From NCBI GenBank assembly GCA_018623305.1, contig JAAZVR010000083.1, forward strand, positions 1 to 5,035: 5,035 nt of DNA, in the 5' to 3' direction. Shown here piece by piece: positions 1 through 5,035 of this stretch. Within the stretch, counting starts at the first letter, position 1. Every line of letters begins with the position of its first letter. Source of the stretch: Thiotrichales bacterium. GTDB lineage: Bacteria > Pseudomonadota > Gammaproteobacteria > JAAZVR01. Below the pieces are notes generated by a model, which saw nothing but the letters and a program-made list of their open reading frames with translations, was not told the origin of the DNA and searched no databases. A program made the translations under genes and the position numbers.

Positions 1-2223
1 CCTCACACATTGCGTGCGAATTGGTCTGAAATCGAAGCCGACCACCATGAATTACAAGTGGTCGTCGCTCCGCTGGAACTGGGGTTCATTGAAACTGAAG
101 CGGGTTTTGAAATTCTCACTGAAAACCAATTGCTGGGGCAAAGTACGGTGGTGCAGTCGCGCCGTCGTCGTAAAAGCCATGAAGATTTCAATGAATCCAT
201 CAAGCATTTGGCGGAGTTGGAACTGGGCTCACCTGTGGTGCACGAAATCCATGGCGTTGGTCGCTATCAAGGTATGGAATTGATTGATGTAGGCGAACAT
301 GAACAAGAGTTCATCCAATTGACCTATGCCAATGACGACAAGCTTTTTGTTCCTATTTCAGATTTGCATCTCATTTCTCGTTATGCAGGCAATGCCGATA
401 CCGCGCCTTTGCATAAATTAGGCACCGACCATTGGGATAAGGCGAAAGAAAAAGCACGCAAACGCGCTTATGATGTGGCGGCTGAATTGTTGCAAATCTA
501 CGCTCAACGCGAAGCCCGAGAAGGCAACGTTTACCAAGTCGATGCCGATGATTATGCGCAATTTGCATCCGAATTCCCGTTTGAAGAAACCGAAGACCAA
601 CACAACGCGATTAACGATGTACTGGCCGATATGGCGACGCCCAAACCGATGGATCGCTTAGTCTGTGGTGATGTTGGCTTTGGTAAAACCGAAGTTGCGA
701 TGCGAGCGGCTTTTGTTGCAGTCAATGCAGGTCAGCAAGTGGCTCTGCTTGTGCCAACCACATTGCTGGCTAATCAACATTATCAAAGTTTCTTGGATCG
801 TTTCGCGAATTGGCCTGTGCGGATTGCGGTGTTATCGCGCTTCCAAACGGGTAAAAAACTGACGCAAACATTGGAAGCGATTGAAAGCGGCGAAGTCGAT
901 ATTGTGGTCGGCACACATAAACTGATTCAACCAAGCGTGAAATTTAAGTCTTTAGGCCTGGTGATTCTTGATGAAGAACACCGCTTTGGCGTCAAACAAA
1001 AAGAACAATTCAAGAAGCTGCGCGCTGAAGTCGATGTCTTGACCATGACCGCAACACCGATTCCGCGAACGCTGAATATGGCGATGTCGGATTTGCGTGA
1101 TTTATCGATTATTTCTACCCCGCCTGCGCGTCGCTTGGCAGTCAAAACTTTTGTTCGTCAATGGAATGATGGCCTGATTCGTGAGGCCTTCTTGCGAGAA
1201 TTGTATCGTGGTGGGCAGATTTATTTCCTTCACAATAACATCGACAGCATTGAAGTCACCCGTGATAAATTGCTTGAATTGATTCCTGAAGCCAAAGTCG
1301 AAATCGCGCATGGTCAAATGAGCGAACGCCAATTGGAATCGGTGATGAGTGATTTTTACCATCAACGTTTTAATGTTCTACTTTGTACAACGATTATCGA
1401 AACCGGCATTGATGTGCCCAATGCAAATACCATTTTCATCGACCGAGCGGATAAATTCGGCTTGGCACAATTGCATCAACTCCGCGGTCGAGTCGGTCGT
1501 TCGCATCATCAGGCCTATGCCTATATGTTGACGCCTTCACACCAAGCACTCACAGGCGATGCGGAAAAACGCTTAGCAGCGATTTCGAAATTTGAAGACT
1601 TAGGCGTCGGTTTTGCTCTAGCCAGTCAGGATTTGGAAATTCGAGGTGCAGGTGAACTTTTAGGCGATGGACAAAGTGGACAAATCCAAGAAATCGGATT
1701 TGGTATGTATGCCGATTTATTGGAAAAAGCGGTGAAGGCCTTAAAAAGTGGTGATGAGCCTTCCGCCGATCCATTCGACCAAGCCCACTCATCGGTAGAC
1801 TTACAAGAGTCTGCTTTGATACCCGCCGATTATTTGCCCGATGTACACACTCGTTTGGTTTTATATAAACGTATGTCGAATGCGAAAACCTTGCAAGATT
1901 TGAAACAATTGCAAATCGAAATGATTGACCGATTCGGGTTATTGCCTGATGAAACCCAAGTGTTATTCGCGCAAATGGAGATTCAAATCCAGACAAAAGC
2001 GCTTGGAATTGAAAAATTGACGGCATACGCAGACCACATTCGCTTAAAATTTCATGAAAACCCAACCATTGACCCGGTGCGTTTGATTCAGTTGATTCAA
2101 ATTCAGCCGAGCGTTTACAAAATGAAAGGTGCAACACAACTCAATGTCCATCTCGACTCATTCTCTTGGCAAGACAAAATTCAGCATGTGGATCGTACTT
2201 TGGCTGAGCTTACTGACGCTTAG
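1..2223 (+). CDS. mfd: Transcription-repair coupling factor Mfd, 3' part (5' end outside window)
   Basis: Mfd is a cytoplasmic ATP-driven DNA translocase that pushes or releases RNA polymerase stalled at lesions and recruits UvrA for nucleotide excision repair. The frame is open from base 1 and gives 740 residues ending at TAG 2221-2223. E. coli Mfd has 1148 residues, so the UvrB-like N-terminal domains are missing because of the window edge. Numbering from codon 1, I see the RNA-polymerase interaction domain at about 71-140 (HEIHGVGRY at 81, LHLISRY near 122). RecG-like helicase motifs follow: PTTLLA 252, Walker A GDVGFGKT 223-230, GTHKL 304, DEEH 324-327, TATPIPRTL 350, ETGID 467 and QLRGRVGR 493-500. 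The TRG translocation motif LEIRGAGELLG has Arg548 and Gln558, matching E. coli Arg953 and Gln963. The C-terminal TRCF domain is at about 598-695. All key residues are intact, so it should be functional. TTG at 10 is an internal codon, not the start. Its last 80 bases overlap csiV. Confidence 0.98.
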   Translation, partial: PHTLRANWSEIEADHHELQVVVAPLELGFIETEAGFEILTENQLLGQSTVVQSRRRRKSHEDFNESIKHLAELELGSPVVHEIHGVGRYQGMELIDVGEHEQEFIQLTYANDDKLFVPISDLHLISRYAGNADTAPLHKLGTDHWDKAKEKARKRAYDVAAELLQIYAQREAREGNVYQVDADDYAQFASEFPFEETEDQHNAINDVLADMATPKPMDRLVCGDVGFGKTEVAMRAAFVAVNAGQQVALLVPTTLLANQHYQSFLDRFANWPVRIAVLSRFQTGKKLTQTLEAIESGEVDIVVGTHKLIQPSVKFKSLGLVILDEEHRFGVKQKEQFKKLRAEVDVLTMTATPIPRTLNMAMSDLRDLSIISTPPARRLAVKTFVRQWNDGLIREAFLRELYRGGQIYFLHNNIDSIEVTRDKLLELIPEAKVEIAHGQMSERQLESVMSDFYHQRFNVLLCTTIIETGIDVPNANTIFIDRADKFGLAQLHQLRGRVGRSHHQAYAYMLTPSHQALTGDAEKRLAAISKFEDLGVGFALASQDLEIRGAGELLGDGQSGQIQEIGFGMYADLLEKAVKALKSGDEPSADPFDQAHSSVDLQESALIPADYLPDVHTRLVLYKRMSNAKTLQDLKQLQIEMIDRFGLLPDETQVLFAQMEIQIQTKALGIEKLTAYADHIRLKFHENPTIDPVRLIQLIQIQPSVYKMKGATQLNVHLDSFSWQDKIQHVDRTLAELTDA

Positions 2224-2758
2224 TTTACAGGCTCAGGCCAACACCTTTCGGGTCGAAGTCATTGTCTTTCAAAACAATGACGAATCCGCTTTATATGAAG
2301 AGCATTTTTCTCGAGATGCCACGCTGAGCGACCACACATTGCAAACTCAGTTGCCGCAGAGCCCTGCCCTGGGCACATTGATGGGCGATGTTTGGCAAAA
2401 ACTATCCAACTCGATTCATTACACACCCGTTTTAAAAACGCACTGGATTCAAGATGCGTTAAGCCCCTCTCGAGCAAGCTGGGTTTCATTCGACTCAGGT
2501 GAAGCCTTGCCGAGTGTAAAAGGCTACATACGTTTGTATCAAAAACGTTTTTTGCACGTAGATGTTGAGGCTTTATTAAATCGAACCGTGCCTGAGGATT
2601 ACGCACAATATTGGCTCAACAACTCCATTCAGTCAGATAAAACGCTCTTTACAGAACAAAGCTTTTACCTCAAACAGAATCGCAAAGTAGGGACAAATCG
2701 TTTATATTATTTCGACAGCCCTATTTTTGGGGTGTTGTTATACATTACTAGGGAATAA
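2144..2758 (+). CDS. csiV: CsiV-family periplasmic peptidoglycan-binding protein
   Basis: In Vibrio cholerae, CsiV is a periplasmic protein that binds peptidoglycan and supports PBP1A/LpoA-dependent wall synthesis; the same role is inferred here. From ATG 2144 the protein has 204 residues. A Sec signal peptide has Lys10 and Lys12, a hydrophobic core at 16-28 and a probable cleavage after Ala-Gln-Ala (30-32), leaving about 172 mature residues. There is no lipobox cysteine. Family features seen are the mature N-terminal strand FRVEVIVFQN (34-43), a HYTPVLKTHWIQ segment (92-103), KGYIRLYQKRF (126-136), and a C-terminal stretch ending in YYFDSPIFGVL (188-198), like the RR..ELHYLDHPLFGVL ending I recall for the family. 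The start is uncertain. GTG 2129 lies just after an in-frame TGA (2123-2125), and ATG 2186 would remove all positive charge before the hydrophobic core. No start has a well-placed Shine-Dalgarno, so translation may depend on ribosomes finishing mfd. csiV next to mfd is a known arrangement. The family call rests on remembered motifs. Confidence 0.85.
   Translation: MSISTHSLGKTKFSMWIVLWLSLLTLSLQAQANTFRVEVIVFQNNDESALYEEHFSRDATLSDHTLQTQLPQSPALGTLMGDVWQKLSNSIHYTPVLKTHWIQDALSPSRASWVSFDSGEALPSVKGYIRLYQKRFLHVDVEALLNRTVPEDYAQYWLNNSIQSDKTLFTEQSFYLKQNRKVGTNRLYYFDSPIFGVLLYITRE
2750..2754 (+). promoter_or_regulatory. Ribosome binding site inside the csiV 3' end, for the small coiled-coil gene
   Basis: AGGGA lies six bases before GTG 2761 and within the last two sense codons of csiV (AGG GAA). 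The good spacing supports GTG 2761 as the start, although it is not ATG. Ribosomes terminating at the csiV stop (2756-2758) would finish on top of this site, which suggests coupled translation. Confidence 0.6.
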
Positions 2759-2760
2759 TC

Positions 2761-3066
2761 GTGAAAAACCCGGAAGTCGAACAGCTCGAGAGAGACATCC
2801 AAGAACTCAAAAAAGAAGTTAAGAACAAAACGACTGAGCTTGAAACTCAAGTTACGAAGAATACGTTCTTGAAAGAAAAAATGAGCGCCACCACGAAAGA
2901 GCTTGAGGTGGTTCAAACTCAAAAAGAGCAAGTCCAAAATACACTTCGTATCCGTACTGAAGAGCTTGCTCAGGCTAAGAAGGATCGTGATAACTGTGTC
3001 GTTATCAGCATCACGCTTTTGTTTTTAATTTTCCTTCTAATTGTTGCCATCATTTCGACTAACTAA
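2761..3066 (+). CDS. Small coiled-coil protein with C-terminal membrane anchor, function unknown
   Basis: I do not recognise a family for this 101-residue protein. Residues 5-77 are rich in Glu, Lys, Gln and Thr, have no proline after Pro4, and carry hydrophobic residues at heptad-like spacing, so a long continuous coiled coil is expected. Residues 79-99 form one strongly hydrophobic helix (Cys79 to Ser99), leaving only Thr-Asn after it. This is a tail-anchored layout with no signal peptide. The basic stretch KKDRD just before the membrane helix favours a cytoplasmic coiled coil by the positive-inside rule; this is inference. The start is GTG, backed by AGGGA six bases upstream, and it begins two bases after the csiV stop, so it is almost certainly co-transcribed with mfd and csiV. 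An ELE-like motif recurs every 21 residues. Its place beside csiV hints at a cell-envelope scaffold role, but nothing in the sequence proves that. The stop TAA lies inside the left arm of the hairpin at the convergent junction. Confidence 0.82.
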   Translation: MKNPEVEQLERDIQELKKEVKNKTTELETQVTKNTFLKEKMSATTKELEVVQTQKEQVQNTLRIRTEELAQAKKDRDNCVVISITLLFLIFLLIVAIISTN

Positions 3067-3091
3067 CCAACTAAGATTTGAAGTTGGTTAG
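3063..3091. terminator. Perfect 10-bp inverted repeat between convergent genes, possible bidirectional terminator
   Basis: The left arm CTAACCAACT (3063-3072) and right arm AGTTGGTTAG (3082-3091) are exact reverse complements separated by a 9-base loop (3073-3081). The arms contain the TAA of the coiled-coil gene (3064-3066) and part of the TAG of the channel gene (3071-3073), so either transcript would fold a hairpin at its end. The stem is only 40% G+C and neither side has a T run, so it is not a classical intrinsic terminator. It could be a weak two-way terminator, a 3'-end stabiliser, or a processing site. The palindrome is certain; its role is inferred. Confidence 0.5.
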
Positions 3092-4156
3092 CACAGCTTC
3101 TGGCAAGTCCAATGTTGTTGTTGGAAATGCCACCTCTGCATTATGAGATTCAACAATCTCTAGAACCTTAAGTAATACATCTTGTTTAACAGAGTGATAA
3201 GTAACCCAATCTGTTGTTTTGGTGAAAGTGTATAAGAAGAAATCTAACGACGATGCGCCAAAACTATTGAAATTCACAATCAAAGTTTGTGTTGTATCCA
3301 AATCCTCATGTGCCAAAATCATCGCTTTGACATCATCAACAATTAATTTAACTTTGCTCGCATCACAATAACGAACACCAACGGTTTCATAGATTCGTCG
3401 GTGAGACATTCGTGATGGGTTTTGAACAGATATCGTGCTGAAGGTTGCGTTTGGAATATATAGTGGTCGCTTATCAAACGTTCGAATGACGGTCATTCGC
3501 CACCCGATTCGCTCAACCGTTCCTTCAATATCTCGATCGGGGGAGCGAATCCAATCGCCCACTGCAAATGGACGATCCATGTATATCATTAAGCCACCAA
3601 ACAAGTTAGACAGCAAATCTTTAGCCGCCATACCCACGGCGATACCTGCAATCCCCCCGAAGGCTAGCAATCCTGAAATGCTATAACCTAAGTCTTGCAA
3701 AATCATCATGAAAACAACGACACCAATGATAATGCGTGCAAGCTTAGCCACAGCATCGACGGTCGTTTTATCAATTTCTTTGCCTTTTTTCTGGGCTTGA
3801 TGAATCCAGTTTTGTTCGAAACTACCAGTTAGACGCATCAAAAACCAAGCAAAAATTAAGACAAAACCGATCGACCAATATTCACCCAAGGGCTCTAATA
3901 AAACCCATCCATAATGCGCATGAACGAGTGTCAATGCAAAATATAAAGCGGTGTAATAAATTGCCACGGTCAAAGGTGAACGAAACGCGAATAAAAGGGC
4001 ATCATCCCAAGGATTGTGCGTTTTTTCAGTCGCTTTTTCAAAGCCTCTAATGACCCTTTGATGAACCCATTGCACACTCCATGCAGCAACTAAAATCAAC
4101 GCCAGCTGTGTCCAAACATTCCATTGAGTCCAATCGAAATTCATTACTGCATCCAT
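3071..4156 (-). CDS. ynaI: YnaI-like mechanosensitive ion channel, MscS family
   Basis: This is a 361-residue inner-membrane channel that should open under membrane tension and release solutes or ions on osmotic downshock. Hydrophobic segments at about 16-31, 62-80, 93-111 and 138-156 precede the pore-lining helix at about 159-192, which has the small-residue packing typical of MscS (AFGGIAGIAVGMAAKD, 165-180). The MscS beta domain follows with DRPFAVGDWIRSPDRDIEGT (194-213), IGWRMTVIRTFDKRPLYIPN (217-236) and NPSRMSHRR (246-254). The C-terminal alpha/beta domain ends near residue 348. Five membrane helices, the length (E. coli YnaI is about 343) and the close motif match point to the YnaI type rather than three-helix MscS. 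The symbol reflects that similarity; orthology is not proven. ATG 4156 is chosen because GAGGTG sits four bases upstream; ATG 4144, whose A is the last base of the nagZ stop, is the alternative. The gene lies downstream of nagZ with a 13-base overlap. Confidence 0.95.
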   Translation of the reverse strand: MDAVMNFDWTQWNVWTQLALILVAAWSVQWVHQRVIRGFEKATEKTHNPWDDALLFAFRSPLTVAIYYTALYFALTLVHAHYGWVLLEPLGEYWSIGFVLIFAWFLMRLTGSFEQNWIHQAQKKGKEIDKTTVDAVAKLARIIIGVVVFMMILQDLGYSISGLLAFGGIAGIAVGMAAKDLLSNLFGGLMIYMDRPFAVGDWIRSPDRDIEGTVERIGWRMTVIRTFDKRPLYIPNATFSTISVQNPSRMSHRRIYETVGVRYCDASKVKLIVDDVKAMILAHEDLDTTQTLIVNFNSFGASSLDFFLYTFTKTTDWVTYHSVKQDVLLKVLEIVESHNAEVAFPTTTLDLPEAVLTNFKS

Positions 4157-5035
4157 TCTTCACCTCGTTTGACAGCTTGCTCATGCAAAGCCAAAACGGC
4201 TTTAGAGCGCTGCTTCCATTTCGGATCATTCATCAATTCATCCCACGTGATGTGGCCTTTGCCATGCAATCGAATCAAACGAGTATCCGAAACCAAATTC
4301 AAATCAATCTCAGCTCGCTCAAAAATATCATCGACTACCGTTAAATCATTACACACCAAAATCAAATCACAGCCCGCATTCAGTGCCGCCTTAAATCGCT
4401 CAACCGAATCTGGAAATACATCAACCGCACCGAGCATATTCAAATCATCACTGATGATCGCGCCGGTAAACCCAAGTTGCTCACGCAAAATCGTTTGCAA
4501 CCAACGCGGAGAAAAGCCGATGGGTAAGTCATCCACCGCAGGTACCAACATATGCGCTGGCATCAGTGCAGGTGCTGATTCTGCTGACAATTTACGGAAC
4601 GGAATCAAATCTTTATGATTGATTTCATCCCATGAGCGTGTATCCACGGGCAACGCCAGATGCGAATCCACTTCCACCGAACCGTGCCCTGGAAAATGTT
4701 TAATCACCGAAGGCATCCCTGCGGCTTTCATCCCTTGCATTAAATGACGAGCCAGCACCGTCACGACCTCAGGTTGATCGCTAAATCCACGGTCGCCAAT
4801 GACTTCACTCACACCTAAATCCAAATCCACCACAGGGGCAAAACTAAAATCCACACCGCTCGCGCGTAATTCAGAAGCCATCACCCAGCCCGCGTGCTCC
4901 GCCAAACGAAATGCGCGTTCATGATCGCCTTCGGCATAAATTTCACCAAACACGCGCATCGGTGGCAAATGAGTAAAGCCTTCCCTAAATCGCTGAACGC
5001 GACCGCCTTCGTGATCCACTGCAATCAGTAATTGA
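4144..5035 (-). CDS. nagZ: Beta-N-acetylglucosaminidase NagZ, C-terminal part (5' end outside window)
   Basis: NagZ is a cytoplasmic GH3 enzyme that removes GlcNAc from 1,6-anhydroMurNAc-peptides during peptidoglycan recycling. In species with inducible AmpC its product feeds the AmpR signal. The frame is open to the right edge and encodes 296 complete residues before TAA 4144-4146. E. coli NagZ has 341, so roughly 50 N-terminal residues are missing. Numbering from the first complete codon (5032-5034), I see AVDHEGGRVQRF (5-16) with substrate-binding Asp7, IGDRGF (79-84) with Arg82, and KHFPGHG (112-118). The general acid/base loop DSH (123-125) is specific to NagZ-type GH3 enzymes, and SDDLNM starts at 195 with Asp196 as the likely nucleophile. 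All catalytic residues are present, and there is no signal peptide evidence to judge because the N-terminus is off-window. GTG 5017-5019 is an internal Val, not the start. The stop overlaps the channel gene start, so the two are probably co-translated. Confidence 0.97.
   Translation of the reverse strand, partial: QLLIAVDHEGGRVQRFREGFTHLPPMRVFGEIYAEGDHERAFRLAEHAGWVMASELRASGVDFSFAPVVDLDLGVSEVIGDRGFSDQPEVVTVLARHLMQGMKAAGMPSVIKHFPGHGSVEVDSHLALPVDTRSWDEINHKDLIPFRKLSAESAPALMPAHMLVPAVDDLPIGFSPRWLQTILREQLGFTGAIISDDLNMLGAVDVFPDSVERFKAALNAGCDLILVCNDLTVVDDIFERAEIDLNLVSDTRLIRLHGKGHITWDELMNDPKWKQRSKAVLALHEQAVKRGEEWMQ
4161..4166 (-). promoter_or_regulatory. Ribosome binding site for the YnaI-like channel gene, inside nagZ
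   Basis: On the minus strand this reads GAGGTG and sits four bases before ATG 4156, but fifteen or more bases before ATG 4144. It therefore favours the upstream ATG and a 13-base overlap with nagZ. It lies within nagZ codons just before the stop, consistent with translational coupling. Confidence 0.6.

Noticed and set aside
10..12. TTG as a possible start of the first gene.
   Set aside because: The frame is open to base 1 and matches the middle of Mfd (about residue 406 onward in E. coli), so the codon is an internal Leu.
2083..2106. Short near-tandem repeat TTGATTCA in mfd.
   Set aside because: It encodes Leu-Ile-Gln-Leu-Ile-Gln in the variable C-terminal domain, at a place where E. coli Mfd also has a Leu/Ile-rich helix. 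Two copies of a few codons are not evidence of a repeat element.
1550..2137. A 195-codon open frame on the minus strand, antisense to mfd.
   Set aside because: It lies wholly within well-conserved mfd coding sequence. Its translation has no recognisable domain and an irregular composition, so it is a shadow of mfd.
2703..2708. TATATT as a -10 box for the small coiled-coil gene.
   Set aside because: No matching -35 element lies 16-18 bases upstream, and the bases are codons of a conserved CsiV segment. Co-transcription with csiV explains expression better.
4124..4618. A 164-codon open frame on the plus strand, antisense to nagZ.
   Set aside because: nagZ on the other strand carries intact catalytic motifs here. 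The antisense translation is Ser/Lys/Asn-rich with no domain signal.
5017..5019. GTG (minus strand) as the nagZ start.
   Set aside because: It is the Val of the conserved AVDHEGG motif. Upstream codons to the window edge continue the family sequence, so the real start is outside the window.

Overview
This 5035-base window is gene-dense bacterial chromosome, moderately AT-rich by eye, and looks gammaproteobacterial. The Mfd fragment can be followed against E. coli Mfd almost residue by residue from memory. The mfd-csiV neighbourhood with nagZ close by is known from Pseudomonas-like genomes. The MscS-type channel is of the E. coli YnaI type. I cannot name a genus; a marine or sulfur-oxidising gammaproteobacterium would fit, but that is a guess. 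I see no mobile element, CRISPR array, tRNA or rRNA.

Plus-strand block (1-3066): the 3' two thirds of mfd (transcription-repair coupling factor, cut by the left edge). Its 3' end overlaps the signal-peptide region of a csiV-family gene (periplasmic peptidoglycan-binding protein). Two bases after the csiV stop comes a 101-codon gene for a coiled-coil protein with a single C-terminal membrane helix, which I do not recognise. The three look like one transcription unit, with csiV and the small gene probably translationally coupled.

Minus-strand block (5035-3071): nagZ (cytoplasmic beta-N-acetylglucosaminidase of peptidoglycan recycling, 5' end cut by the right edge), followed by a YnaI-like mechanosensitive channel gene whose start overlaps the nagZ stop by 13 bases. 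The two blocks converge with only 4 bases between stop codons (3067-3070). A perfect 10-bp inverted repeat with a 9-base loop (3063-3091) covers this junction and both stop codons.

There is no intergenic stretch over 300 bases, and in fact none over 4 bases. No promoter is visible; both units must be transcribed from outside the window or from inside genes. Apart from mfd, most of the window concerns the cell envelope: CsiV (murein synthesis), a membrane-tethered coiled coil, a tension-gated channel, and NagZ (murein recycling). No clearly new multi-gene system is present. The least explained item is the small coiled-coil gene coupled to csiV.
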